A stretch of DNA of 64,000 nucleotides from Shewanella pneumatophori (GTDB taxonomy: Bacteria; Pseudomonadota; Gammaproteobacteria; Enterobacterales; Shewanellaceae), in assembly GCF_023283895.1 (NCBI RefSeq), contig NZ_JAKILB010000001.1:62001-126000 (forward strand). Direction: 5' to 3'. The translations under genes and the position numbers were made by a program. Within the stretch, counting starts at the first letter, position 1; each line of letters starts with the position of its first letter. Below, one piece after another: positions 36,214 through 45,388 of the stretch. The notes beneath the pieces are model-generated. The model had not been told where the DNA came from, made no database searches, and worked only from the letters and a program-made list of their open reading frames with translations.

Positions 36214-38349
36214 ATGTTAAACTTTAAATCTTATTCGCCTGTTGCGCTTGCAGTTATTGCTGCGGTCTCTTCTCCCAATGCTTTTGCCGAAACCGATGCT
36301 AGCTTAAATGATGGCATTGAAGTCATGGTTGTCACTTCAGATTTTCGTGGCTCAGCGTTAGAAAAAATGCCTTCAAGTGTTACCGTTATTGATCAGCAAC
36401 AGATTGAAGATCAAGGCGCGCAGCATTTTGAAGACATACTTAATAATATCGCTAACTTTAACTGGTCTGGCGGCAGCTCGCGTCCTAAATATTTTCAAAT
36501 ACGCGGAGTTGGTGAGCAAGAAGAGTATCAAGGCGCGCCTAACTCTTCGGTAGGGTTTGTGGTTGATGATATTGACCTTTCTGGTCTTGGTATGGCATCA
36601 AGCATGTACGACTTACAACAAGTTGAAGTATTACGTGGCCCACAAGGCACGCGCTATGGTGCCAACGCATTGGCAGGCCTTATCTACCTAAAAAGTAACG
36701 ATCCAACAGATGTGTTTGAACATGGTGCAGAAGTGTCGCTTGGCGATGATAATTTGCAAACCTTTAGCGGTTTTAGCTCTGGCCCAGTAACTGATTCAGG
36801 TAATTTATTGTATCGCGTGTCTTTGCAGCAACATCAGCAAGATGGCTACCGTGACAACCTTTATTTAGGCCGCAGCGACACTAATAATCGCGATGAATTT
36901 ACCGGCCGCGCTAAACTACGCTGGTATGCGACAGATGATCTAGAAATTGATCTTACCTTGCTTCATGCCAACTATGACAATGGTTATGATGTTTGGACGC
37001 TTGATAATAATGGTTTCGATACCTTAACTGACGCGCCAGGCGAAGATAAGCAAAAAACTACCGGCTCATCACTTAAATTTACTTACACTGGTGCTGAGAA
37101 GTTCCAGTTAACCTCATTAACTTCATTTGCTCAATCAGATACCCGCCACAACTATGATGGTGACTGGGCAAATCCTGATTACTGGGAGAGCCGTGATTGT
37201 GACGGTGCGCCTTGTGAATATGAGTATAACTGGGATAAGAAAGGCGAAAGAAAAACCATTACCCAAGAATTTAGATTGTCTTCAACAGAAGCTGGTCGAA
37301 TCTTCTCTGATAGCACTGACTGGCTGGTGGGTGTTTATGGTATGGATTTACAAGAAGACAACGATACTGTTGATAGCTATAGCCAGTTAACTGCTGAATA
37401 CCAAGCTAAAAACTATGCTCTATTTGGCCAGCTTGATTCTGACCTGGGGGCAAATTATGCGTTATCAGTTGGTATGCGTGTTGAGCGCAGAGACAGCGAT
37501 TATAGTGACTCAGCAGGTGATGAATTTTCTCCAAGTGAAACCATGTGGGGTGGACATATCGCACTAAGCAAAGCGCTAAGTGATGAGCATGAATCTTATA
37601 TTCGTGTCGCTCGTGGTTATAAAGCCGGTGGCTTTAACATGTCGCTCCCTGTAGAGCTTGCAGACAAAAAAGAATACGACACAGAAATCCTATATAACTA
37701 TGAAATTGGTCTAAAGTCGACTTGGTTAGATGGCGCAGCTAATACCAATTTGGCTATCTTCTTTATGGATAGACAAGATCAACAAGTTGCAGCGTCGCAG
37801 CAATCTACTGTTCCAGGTGAAGAGGGTAACTTCATCCTATTTACCGAAAATGCAGGTAGCTCACATAATTATGGTGCCGAGTTGGATGGTAATTGGTACG
37901 CAACAGATAACCTGCAGGTATATGGTAGCGTAGGCTGGTTAGAAACGGCTTATGGCGACTATGGATATGAAGACAAGTATGGCGGCATAGTCGATCTTTC
38001 TGGTCGCGAATTGGCCCATTCACCAAACTTTACCTTTAGTTTAGGTGCGACATATCGTAGTGATAACGGTTGGTTTGCCAATGTTAATGCCAGCGGCAAG
38101 AGTGATTTTTACTATTCTGATAGTAATGAATCAAAATCTGACGCTTACCAAATCTTCAATGCAAAGTTTGGCTACGAAGCGGATATTTGGTCTGCTTACC
38201 TGTGGGGACGTAATCTGTTTGATGAACAATATGGCGTCCGTGGCTTCTATTTCGGTAATGAGCCCGACCTTGACTGGGCAGATAAGCAATATATTCGCTA
38301 CGGCGACCCGCGTCAGATAGGGGTTACCTTTAACGTTAAGTTCTTATAA
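36214..38349 (+). CDS. TonB-dependent outer-membrane receptor for thiamine (or a derivative)
   Basis: A 711-residue receptor with a signal peptide (cleavage after NAFA) and a TonB-box-like EVMVVT near residue 33. The plug domain (MPSSVTVIDQQQIEDQG, FQIRGVGEQ, VEVLRGPQGTRYGANALAG) and a 22-strand-type barrel follow, ending in a terminal aromatic-type strand (QIGVTFNVKFL). Substrate is inferred from the TPP riboswitch immediately upstream and the thiamine genes downstream. Energised by TonB-ExbBD encoded elsewhere. Translation is probably controlled by the hairpin covering its ribosome site. Confidence 0.92.
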   Translation: MLNFKSYSPVALAVIAAVSSPNAFAETDASLNDGIEVMVVTSDFRGSALEKMPSSVTVIDQQQIEDQGAQHFEDILNNIANFNWSGGSSRPKYFQIRGVGEQEEYQGAPNSSVGFVVDDIDLSGLGMASSMYDLQQVEVLRGPQGTRYGANALAGLIYLKSNDPTDVFEHGAEVSLGDDNLQTFSGFSSGPVTDSGNLLYRVSLQQHQQDGYRDNLYLGRSDTNNRDEFTGRAKLRWYATDDLEIDLTLLHANYDNGYDVWTLDNNGFDTLTDAPGEDKQKTTGSSLKFTYTGAEKFQLTSLTSFAQSDTRHNYDGDWANPDYWESRDCDGAPCEYEYNWDKKGERKTITQEFRLSSTEAGRIFSDSTDWLVGVYGMDLQEDNDTVDSYSQLTAEYQAKNYALFGQLDSDLGANYALSVGMRVERRDSDYSDSAGDEFSPSETMWGGHIALSKALSDEHESYIRVARGYKAGGFNMSLPVELADKKEYDTEILYNYEIGLKSTWLDGAANTNLAIFFMDRQDQQVAASQQSTVPGEEGNFILFTENAGSSHNYGAELDGNWYATDNLQVYGSVGWLETAYGDYGYEDKYGGIVDLSGRELAHSPNFTFSLGATYRSDNGWFANVNASGKSDFYYSDSNESKSDAYQIFNAKFGYEADIWSAYLWGRNLFDEQYGVRGFYFGNEPDLDWADKQYIRYGDPRQIGVTFNVKFL

Positions 38350-38430
38350 TTACCAATTTTAAATTGTTTCGATATCCCGTGTTTAAAAACACTTTTATTT
38401 GCCAGCTAATTAAACTGGCTGAGGTTTACT

Positions 38431-38691
38431 ATGAAATTAACAGCTGAGATCAGTTGTTATCCGTTACAAGATAACTACTTAGAACCAATCAAATGGTTTA
38501 TCGCTCGCGTTGACAGTTATGAAAATATCCAACGCGTGACTAACGCTATGGCGACCCAAGTTGTTGGTGAGTATGCTGATGTGATGTCGATGCTCGCAAT
38601 TGAAATGCAAGCTGCCCATGAGAAATTCGGTAAAGCAGTATTTGTGTGTAAGTTCATTGGCGGCGAGCTTAATTTAAGCCACAGCGAATAA
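38431..38691 (+). CDS. Small thiamine-binding family protein (YkoF/DUF77-like)
   Basis: An 86-residue protein resembling single YkoF/MTH1187-type ferredoxin-fold domains that bind thiamine. The strand MKLTAEISCYPLQDNYLEPIKWFIARV and a second half with GEYADVMSMLAIEMQAAHEKFG are visible. With no signal peptide it should be cytoplasmic and could buffer or hand on thiamine after uptake. It lies 81 bases after the receptor gene and before a hairpin at 38702-38752. Confidence 0.75.
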   Translation: MKLTAEISCYPLQDNYLEPIKWFIARVDSYENIQRVTNAMATQVVGEYADVMSMLAIEMQAAHEKFGKAVFVCKFIGGELNLSHSE

Positions 38692-38701
38692 TCTCAACAT
38701 A

Positions 38702-38752
38702 AATAGGCCACAGCAGCTAAGCCCAAAATGGGCTAGCGTTGTGGCTATTTTA
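38702..38752 (+). terminator. Hairpin between the thiamine-binding gene and pnuT
   Basis: A long stem with two one-base bulges: AATA(G)GCCACA...GCTA(A)GCCC pairs with GGGCTAGC...TGTGGCTATT around an AAAAT loop. Only a short ATTTTAATT follows, so it may be a leaky terminator that lowers expression of pnuT and the kinase gene relative to the receptor. Confidence 0.65.
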
Positions 38753-38812
38753 ATTCTATCCACTTATAACGGCTATTTGGTTTATCTTTAGGCTAAATAC
38801 AAGGCGTTTATT

Positions 38813-39475
38813 ATGTCTGAATTTTGGTTGTCGCTAGTCAATAGTGTCACCACTGCACTGAGTGAAGCACAGGCACTTACTGCTTGGGAAGCGGTTGCAG
38901 TGTTACTGGCTGTGGCTTACTTAGTTTTTGCGATGAAGGGAAGTATTTGGTGCTGGGCTGCCGCTTTTGCTAGCACGGCTATTTACACTGTTCTGTTTTG
39001 GAACGTATCGTTATTAATGGAGTCATTGCTAAATGTTTACTATATGGCGATGGCTGTTTATGGCTATTGGATGTGGACCCGTGGCGGTAAAGAACATGAT
39101 GGGGTAAATATCGTCTCTTGGAGCGCAATGACCCATCTTAAAATTATTGTCATAACAGGCATTATTGCGCTAGCTGTAGGGCATTTTATGGCAACTCAAA
39201 CCCATGCCTCTTTGCCTTACTTAGATGCTGCAACAACGTGTTTTGCGGTAATGACAACTTATTTAGTCGCGAAAAAAGTGCTAGAGAACTGGTTTTATTG
39301 GTTTGTGATAGATGCGGTATCCATTTACTTGTATGTGAGTAAAGGCTTGATGTTAACTGCTGTTTTATTTGTGCTTTATCTTGGTATGGTGGTGTTTGGT
39401 TACTATATGTGGCGCAATAAGATGGAAGATCAACAAACGCTAGCCGATAGCAAATTCTCTGAAGGTAAAGCCTAA
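38813..39475 (+). CDS. pnuT: PnuC-family inner-membrane thiamine permease (PnuT-like)
   Basis: A 220-residue PnuC/SWEET-like transporter with about seven membrane segments. WMWTRGGKEHDG, FWNVSLLMESLLNVYYMAMAVYGYW and the C-terminal ENWFYWFVIDAVSIYLYVSKGLMLTAVLFVLYLGMVVFGYYMW are characteristic. PnuC proteins carry vitamin precursors by facilitated diffusion driven by later phosphorylation; the riboswitch-linked neighbours point to thiamine. Its stop is adjacent to the GTG start of the kinase-like gene. Confidence 0.88.
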   Translation: MSEFWLSLVNSVTTALSEAQALTAWEAVAVLLAVAYLVFAMKGSIWCWAAAFASTAIYTVLFWNVSLLMESLLNVYYMAMAVYGYWMWTRGGKEHDGVNIVSWSAMTHLKIIVITGIIALAVGHFMATQTHASLPYLDAATTCFAVMTTYLVAKKVLENWFYWFVIDAVSIYLYVSKGLMLTAVLFVLYLGMVVFGYYMWRNKMEDQQTLADSKFSEGKA

Positions 39476-40636
39476 GTGGGTGAGCAAGAAACCAAGCTTT
39501 TAACTAAAGCGTTAGCAAGCTATCTTGAGCAAGCTAAGCTCACTGATGTAAGTTTGATTACTCGGTTAAGTCAGGGGTTGAGTAATCAAAATTACTGCGT
39601 TCGTGGCTGTCATCCTAGTTATGATGGTGAAAGCTTATGGGTGCTAAGGGTCAATAGTTGGGCTAGTTCTCAGATCTGTGATCGCAGAGCTGAGGTCGCT
39701 AATTGGCGCTTAGCAGCTAGTCACTTTTTAGCACCAGAGGTGGTATATGTTAGCCCTTGCAATCGCTTTTATTTAAGCCGCTATTATTTGCAACTGCAGC
39801 AATACAATTGGAGTGCGTTAAGTAGTGAAAATGGTGTCAGTTCAATGACAACTGCGCTCACTAACTCATTAAACCAGACTCTCCGTCTGAACTCATATAA
39901 AAGTCAGCAGCTGGGTCAAACTCAGCCTCTCAAGTTACCCAATACACTTGGCAAATCGGCTAGTGCAGCTATTGAAGAAGCAAGGTTATTACTACCACTG
40001 CTAAACGGCTTGGCTAAGTTACCAGAGCCTGAAAATAAAATGCCAGTTGATAAGCAATGGAATGTTTATCATCATCGCCTGCAAAGTATGTTTGCCAAAG
40101 TGACAGCTTTACAAGCGCACCATTGTACCAAGGCGCAAGTCGCTTTACTTACGAAGTGGAAGCTAAGTTATGCCAAGCTGGTGGCTAATATTGAGCAAAT
40201 CGAAGCTATGCTTCGTCGCTTGAATCATTGCATGATCCGTCAGCAATTTAGCCATAGAGATCTAAATCCATTCAATATTTTATTGGTTGAAGGGGCGCTT
40301 AAGTGTATTGATTTTGAATATGCCTGCAGCTCCCATCCGCTATGTGATTTGGCGGCAGTGCTTGCCAGTCATTCGTTATCGAATGAACAACGGCAATGGA
40401 TTATTGAAGAATACTTAGCCAATAATCCGAATTTGAATCATCATGCAGGTTCAGCGGTAAGTGCTGCGATAGATCTTTATTGGGTGTTTGCCGTTTGCTG
40501 GGCGTTACAAATGGCATTTGATCATTTGATCAAGCAAGACGAAATTGAGGTCAATATTGCAGACAAAGAGCTGCAGGGAATAGAAGGTTACTTAGCTTGT
40601 GCCGAGGAGTATTATCAGCTAATTAGCAATCCTTGA
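39476..40636 (+). CDS. Aminoglycoside/choline-kinase-like phosphotransferase, candidate thiamine kinase
   Basis: A 386-residue protein with an APH-fold: an N-terminal LSQGLSNQNYCVRG nucleotide loop, then SHRDLNPFNILL (catalytic Asp and Asn, about residue 262) and CIDFEYACSSHPLCDLA (metal site). ThiK of enterics has this fold. Directly behind pnuT (GTG 39476, zero spacing), a kinase that traps imported thiamine as thiamine monophosphate is the natural reading, but the substrate is inferred. The inserted region of about residues 120-200 is longer than in ThiK. Confidence 0.75.
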   Translation: MGEQETKLLTKALASYLEQAKLTDVSLITRLSQGLSNQNYCVRGCHPSYDGESLWVLRVNSWASSQICDRRAEVANWRLAASHFLAPEVVYVSPCNRFYLSRYYLQLQQYNWSALSSENGVSSMTTALTNSLNQTLRLNSYKSQQLGQTQPLKLPNTLGKSASAAIEEARLLLPLLNGLAKLPEPENKMPVDKQWNVYHHRLQSMFAKVTALQAHHCTKAQVALLTKWKLSYAKLVANIEQIEAMLRRLNHCMIRQQFSHRDLNPFNILLVEGALKCIDFEYACSSHPLCDLAAVLASHSLSNEQRQWIIEEYLANNPNLNHHAGSAVSAAIDLYWVFAVCWALQMAFDHLIKQDEIEVNIADKELQGIEGYLACAEEYYQLISNP

Positions 40637-40886
40637 TAAAGGGGGATAGACAGTAAACCTGAACATCTTATCGCTAAGCCTCCATAATTAAGTTCTTAAA
40701 AGTTATCCTATAAACTACCTACTAAAAGTAGTCCATCGAGCAAGTTTTAAATTTATCTACCATTGGGATAAATATATTTCTACCTGAGTTAGGCATTAGA
40801 GCAGATACAACAATTTGTATCTGAGCGATTTATATTCGTTGTTCTATGCTAGGTTAAGACAAAACACTGTGTTTGGAGGAGGGCTA

Positions 40887-41729
40887 ATGAGAAAACTTGC
40901 AATGGTAGTACTGTTGATATTTGGCCTTGTAGGCTGCTCAACTAAAGTGGGTTATTACTTTTTGGATTGGGCGATTGAGTGGAAACTTGAAGAATACGTT
41001 ACCTTAGACGCTAAACAGCAAGAGCAATTTGACGATACGCTAAAACAGTTTTTACATTGGCACCGCAGTGAAGAGCTATTACGCTATGAAAATCAGTTAG
41101 CCAAATTATCTAACGCGCTAGAGCAGCAGTCATTAACCCCCGAAATTTGGGCTGACCATGTTGCTGAAGCCAAAAGTCATTGGTCACGTACTTTTGATTA
41201 CCTGTTACCGTCTTTACTGCCCATTATTAGTTCCTTTTCAGATAAGCAGGTTGCACAAATTATCGCTCAACTTAGAGTTGAAGAAAAAGAGTTAAATGAA
41301 AAATACTTAGGCAAGGATCAGGCTGAATTAGTAGAGATGGCGGATGAACGGATTAATAAACGTGCTAAAAAATGGCTAGGTAAATTATCCGCTGAACAAA
41401 AAAGTGCCATTCACAACTATAATCAAACCCGCGGCGCAACATTAGATATGTGGCTTGAGTATCGACATGAATGGATCCGCTTATTTTCACAGGCACTTAA
41501 AAATAGACACAATCAAAAGGCGCTATCGCATAGCCTAACCTTACTCATGACCGAGCCTGATAAGCTACGCTCGCAAGCCTATAAAAAGGCGCTTGATAGT
41601 AATACCGAGCAGTTTGGGGAATTGTTGATATTGCTGAATCAACAGGCGAGTGCTAAGCAAAAACGTTATTTTCATAACAAGATGATGGCGTTACAAGAGG
41701 ATTTAATTGAGCTTAGTGAAGATAGCTAA
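40887..41729 (+). CDS. DUF6279-type lipoprotein
   Basis: A 280-residue lipoprotein (IFGLVGC, Cys 17) that is almost wholly helical and charged (WKLEEYVTLDAKQQEQFDDTLKQFLHWHR, ERINKRAKKWLGKLSAEQKSAI). This is the pattern of the DUF6279 family common in Shewanella and Vibrio; no function is known to me. ATG 40887 is strongly supported by GGAGGAGGGCTA upstream; the longer frame from 40815 is not. It stands alone between the thiamine locus and doxX. Confidence 0.8.
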   Translation: MRKLAMVVLLIFGLVGCSTKVGYYFLDWAIEWKLEEYVTLDAKQQEQFDDTLKQFLHWHRSEELLRYENQLAKLSNALEQQSLTPEIWADHVAEAKSHWSRTFDYLLPSLLPIISSFSDKQVAQIIAQLRVEEKELNEKYLGKDQAELVEMADERINKRAKKWLGKLSAEQKSAIHNYNQTRGATLDMWLEYRHEWIRLFSQALKNRHNQKALSHSLTLLMTEPDKLRSQAYKKALDSNTEQFGELLILLNQQASAKQKRYFHNKMMALQEDLIELSEDS

Positions 41730-41931
41730 TAGTCTATATTTACAAACTGATTGAAAGAAAGTTTTGTTGCTCAAGGTCTATGTTGCTAAAGGGGCTAGGT
41801 TTTAACTGATCTAGCTGTTTTCCCAAATTAGGGAATTAGCCGAATTTAGCAATTAGCCTTACGTAAGCAGTGAGAGTCACTTGTTTATTTGCAATATTTA
41901 AGCTTGAGTACTCAAGCTAAGAGGGAACGAC

Positions 41932-42522
41932 ATGCAATTAGTTAAACTTTATCAGCAGTTTTTGAGTGGACTTAAGTTTTTTGAGGGACTTGCGCCCTTA
42001 GCGCTGCGTTTGTATTTGGCACCGGTTTTAATGCAAGCAGGCTATAACAAGTTAAGTAATTTCAGTGATACCGCTGCTTGGTTTGGTAATCCTGATTGGG
42101 GTCTTGGCTTGCCATTTCCGGAGCTTATGGTTGCGCTTGCAGCCGGAACAGAATTTTTTGGTGGTGCATTACTCATCGTAGGATTTGCTACGCGACTAGT
42201 ATCGATTCCATTAGCGATAACTATGTTCGTAGCCGCTTTTAGCGTACATATTCAAAATGGTTGGTTAGCCATTGCAGACTCCAGTTCTTGGTTAGCTAAT
42301 GATAATGTCATGGCTTCTGCTGAAAAGCTGGCTAAAGCAAAAGAGATTTTACAGGCTAATGGCAATTATGAATGGTTAACTAGCTCAGGTAATTTCGTCA
42401 TCCTTAATAACGGTATCGAGTTTGCCATCACCTATTTGTTTATGTTGCTTGTCTTAATTTTTGTTGGAGGCGGCCGCTATACGAGCGTTGACTACTTTAT
42501 CGCTAAGCGTAATGGCTTATAA
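41932..42522 (+). CDS. DoxX-family membrane protein
   Basis: A 196-residue membrane protein with four main hydrophobic segments. The first holds APLALRLYLAPVLMQAGYNKLSNF, then LPELMVALAAGTEFFGGALLIVGFATRLVSIPLAITMFVAAF, and the last is FAITYLFMLLVLIFVGGGRYTSVDYF. DoxX proteins are proposed membrane redox partners; the HvfX branch goes with copper-binding peptides, but no such neighbours are seen here. Monocistronic. Confidence 0.85.
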   Translation: MQLVKLYQQFLSGLKFFEGLAPLALRLYLAPVLMQAGYNKLSNFSDTAAWFGNPDWGLGLPFPELMVALAAGTEFFGGALLIVGFATRLVSIPLAITMFVAAFSVHIQNGWLAIADSSSWLANDNVMASAEKLAKAKEILQANGNYEWLTSSGNFVILNNGIEFAITYLFMLLVLIFVGGGRYTSVDYFIAKRNGL

Positions 42523-42735
42523 CAACAAATACAGGGCTCAGAGCTTTTCAACTAAAGAGCTCAATGCTAATCATTGCCAGTATGGCCGCTCCTTTGTGAG
42601 TTTAGGTGTTTGACGACTAGTGTTGTTAGGCAAAGAACGAGCATCACCGATACTTTTGCAAAGCGGTTGAATCTTTATGCTGATAGATATCACTGCCAAA
42701 AAGCTTTTATTTTATGTAATTAACCCATTTCAATT
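42523..42735. other. Gap between doxX and the nitroreductase gene
   Basis: Together with the terminator and promoter, about 310 bases separate the two genes. No small gene with a ribosome site was found here. Confidence 0.5.
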
Positions 42736-42765
42736 AAATCCCACTAAATAGGTGGGATTTTTTTT
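42736..42765 (+). terminator. Terminator downstream of doxX
   Basis: A 9-bp stem (AAATCCCAC / GTGGGATTT) with a 7-base loop and T8; it lies 213 bases after the doxX stop. Confidence 0.85.
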
Positions 42766-42835
42766 GCACAGTTGATATTCTCAATAGGCATTTGAGTAAT
42801 TCTTCTTTCGTAACATGTTTATTAAGGACAATCAG

Positions 42836-43384
42836 TTGGACGCATTAGAATTATTATTAACTCGTCAATCAACCCCAAGATTAACAACTCCCGCTCCTAG
42901 CCAGTTGCAATTGCAGCATATCCTAGATGCAGCGACCCGTGCCCCAGATCATGCAGGGCTAACTCCTTGGGAGTTTATTATCGCTGAAGGGGAGGGGTTA
43001 ACTCGCCTTGGGGATATTTTTATTGGTGCCTTAACAGAAAAAGGAGCTGATGCGGATTTGATTACTAAAGCGAGTAATATGCCGCAGCGGGCTCCGATGG
43101 TAATAACCGTTGTCGCTAAAGTAAAAGAACATCCAAAAGTTCCTGCACTAGAGCAACATTTAGCTGCAGGCTGCGCGGTTATGGCTATGCAACAAGCAGC
43201 ATTTGCTCAAGGCCTAGGGGGTATTTGGCGTACCGGAGAATTAGCCTTTGATGCGAATGTGCATCAATCTCTTGGCTTAACAACTAGCGACCAAATCGTT
43301 GGCTTTTTATACCTAGGCACGCCCGCTATCGACGCTCCGACTAAAGCGTTAAAAGATGGTATGAGCTTTGCGCGGTACTTATAA
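42836..43384 (+). CDS. Nitroreductase family protein, YdjA-like
   Basis: About 182 residues of the FMN nitroreductase fold, YdjA branch. LDALELLLTRQSTPRLTTPAP leads into ILDAATRAPDHAGLTPWEFII and the later AMQQAAFAQGLGGIWRTGELA. The enzyme uses NAD(P)H; the natural substrate is unknown. I chose TTG 42836 because AAGGA lies 7 bases upstream and the residue order matches the family start; ATG 42815 adds seven residues and has no ribosome site. Confidence 0.87.
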   Translation: MDALELLLTRQSTPRLTTPAPSQLQLQHILDAATRAPDHAGLTPWEFIIAEGEGLTRLGDIFIGALTEKGADADLITKASNMPQRAPMVITVVAKVKEHPKVPALEQHLAAGCAVMAMQQAAFAQGLGGIWRTGELAFDANVHQSLGLTTSDQIVGFLYLGTPAIDAPTKALKDGMSFARYL

Positions 43385-43564
43385 GGGCAGTGTTGTTTGA
43401 CGAGAGTGCAAAGCATCAGCTTTGAATAAGATACTTAGGCTAAATTTTGATAAGACAATTGAGCTATAGATGTAACAACTATGATTAAGACAAACGAGTA
43501 ATGAGAATAATACCAATAGCTTAGTTTCAGTCTTAATTTTGCCAGCATTAGACAGGAGGTTGTG

Positions 43565-44173
43565 TTGAACGTAGAACTTAAAGAGGCCAATTTAGTTGGC
43601 GAACATATAGTACTTGAACCTTTAACGATGGATCATCAAGCTGCGTTAAGTATTGCCGTTGCAGATGGTAATTTATGGGAGCTTTGGTATACCAAGGTTC
43701 CACACCCTGATGATATGAAAGCTTATATCACTAGCGCCTTAGAGGCTGAAGCGCGCGGTGAAGCCTTAGCTTTTGCTGTGCGCTGTCGCCATTCAGGCGC
43801 AGTTATTGGTTGCACCCGGATTTGCAGCTGGGAACAGCAGCACCGTCGTTTAGAGGTGGGCTATACTTGGTATGCAAAAAGTGCACAGCGAACCGCGGTA
43901 AACACTGAAGCTAAGTTACTCATTTTAAGTTACGCCTTTGAAACGTTAGATGTCATGGCCGTAGAATTTAGAACCCATATTCAAAACCAAGCTTCTCGCC
44001 AAGCAATATGTCGTATAGGCGCGACTCAAGACGGTATTTTGCGTAACCATCAAATTCTTAACAATGGCACGATTAGAGACACTGTTATTTACTCAATAAT
44101 CGATAGTGAATGGCCTGATGTAAAACAAGGCCTAAAAGACAAGTTGTTGAGCTATCAAGAGTCGAGTCAATAA
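43565..44173 (+). CDS. GNAT family N-acetyltransferase
   Basis: About 202 residues, RimJ/RimL-like: NLVGEHIVLEPLTMDHQAAL at the start, then GCTRICSWEQQHRRLEVGYTWYAKSAQRTAVNTEAKLLIL for the acetyl-CoA region and VEFRTHIQNQASRQAICRIGA near the end. Substrate unknown. AGGAGG at 43554-43559 gives good spacing to TTG 43565; the in-frame GTG at 43562 is too close. Stand-alone gene. Confidence 0.83.
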   Translation: MNVELKEANLVGEHIVLEPLTMDHQAALSIAVADGNLWELWYTKVPHPDDMKAYITSALEAEARGEALAFAVRCRHSGAVIGCTRICSWEQQHRRLEVGYTWYAKSAQRTAVNTEAKLLILSYAFETLDVMAVEFRTHIQNQASRQAICRIGATQDGILRNHQILNNGTIRDTVIYSIIDSEWPDVKQGLKDKLLSYQESSQ

Positions 44174-44392
44174 ACTTATGCAACAGAGCCGCAGAGTGTT
44201 GTGGCTCTCGCTGTTGTTAACTTATCGATGAAGCGTCTGTTGTGAGGTAATCGTTTCTGTAAGCGATTGACACTCTTTTTGGCTGTTTTCTCGCTTTATT
44301 CTTGATATTCAGTGGCACCTAAAGTAGAAATGGTTAACCTAACTAAAAATTAGCTACTGATGATAGCAACGAAATAAAAAGGAATTGATTAA

Positions 44393-44797
44393 ATGCTTGC
44401 AAAGAAAAAACTATCCATGGTGATCTTCGCTGCTAGCGTATTGTCTTTTAATAGCTTCGCTGGCGAAGCGGAAGATGCTTTTACACAAGAGCTGGCTGAA
44501 TGTGCAGCTTATTATCAAATTGCATCTGACGCGATTTCAGCAATGAATGCGCCGCAAATGCAAGCTGTTGGCGAGCGATTACAGCAATCTGGCCAGCAAG
44601 CGATCGAAATCGCTGCTAAATATCAGTCTGAAGATAAAGTGGCAGCTGCAGTAACTAAGGCTGCTGAACAACATAAAGCATCTATGCCCAATAGCCAAAG
44701 CCTAGGGCCTTTGATGGGTAAATATAAAGAAAAATGTAAAACCATTATTGCTCAGCCTGATAAGCGCTTAGATTACTGGACCATGGCAACCATGTAA
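44393..44797 (+). CDS. Small secreted protein of unknown function
   Basis: A 134-residue protein with a signal peptide (LSMVIFAASVLSFNSFAG). The mature part is helical and has three cysteines (AECAAYYQIASDAI...KEKCKTIIAQPD). It resembles the numerous small periplasmic helical proteins of this group; no function is recognised. AAAAAGGAATTG precedes ATG 44393. Terminator at 44852-44875. Confidence 0.72.
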   Translation: MLAKKKLSMVIFAASVLSFNSFAGEAEDAFTQELAECAAYYQIASDAISAMNAPQMQAVGERLQQSGQQAIEIAAKYQSEDKVAAAVTKAAEQHKASMPNSQSLGPLMGKYKEKCKTIIAQPDKRLDYWTMATM

Positions 44798-44851
44798 TCG
44801 TATTGGTTAAAAAAGACAGCAAGCATAGTGTGTCTAGCAATCAAAATAAGT

Positions 44852-44876
44852 AGCAGCCTTCAAGGCTGCTTTTTTG
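44852..44876 (+). terminator. Terminator after the small secreted protein
   Basis: A 7-9-bp stem (AGCAGCC / GGCTGCT, with TT/AA pairs closing a tiny loop) and T6. Confidence 0.85.
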
Positions 44877-45107
44877 TGGCCTAAATAAACTGAAAGCAGC
44901 ATCTTGAACAAAGGTGATATTGCATTGAGAAGGCTTGCTGGAATACCAAAGAACCAATGCTGCAAGGCAATACCTGTAAAGACAAAAATTATTAATAATC
45001 CTTGCAATAATGCGCCTAAAAATTCTGTCTACTAATCTAACAATGGTTGAGGTTAGCAGTTTTTCTGGGCTGTAAATCAGGAAAGCTAAACTTCGGCGAT
45101 TAAAACA
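44877..45107. other. Noncoding region before the tandem repeat
   Basis: Part of a roughly 590-base gap without any gene I can support. Frames here are short and lack ribosome sites; the only structured part of the gap is the 13-bp repeat that follows. Confidence 0.45.
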
Positions 45108-45198
45108 GAGTACTAAAGCTGAGTACTAAAGTTGAGTGCTAAAGCTGAGTACTAAAGCTGAGTACTAAAGCTGAGTACTAAAGCTGAGTATCAAAGCA
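45108..45198. repeat. Seven-copy 13-bp noncoding tandem repeat
   Basis: Seven contiguous copies of GAGTACTAAAGCT: copies 1, 4, 5 and 6 are identical, copies 2 and 3 differ at one base, and copy 7 is GAGTATCAAAGCA. The unit is not a multiple of three and no frame runs through it. Each unit contains the palindrome AGTACT. Confidence 0.95.
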
Positions 45199-45388
45199 GT
45201 ACCAACCAGCTTATTTACCAAATTGGCATTAGCTCTGGCCAAATGAGCTAGTATTCAAATCATTTAACGGCGCCAGCAATCGGTGATGCTGGAGTAATAG
45301 AGCTTCTAACTTTAACTGGCGCAAATATAACTAAGAAAATTAAGTTAAAAATTACACCTAAGCCAAACAGAAAAATAGGAGATAATAT

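Noticed and set aside
45108..45198. CRISPR array.
   Set aside because: The 13-bp units are directly adjacent with no spacers, and no cas gene is present.
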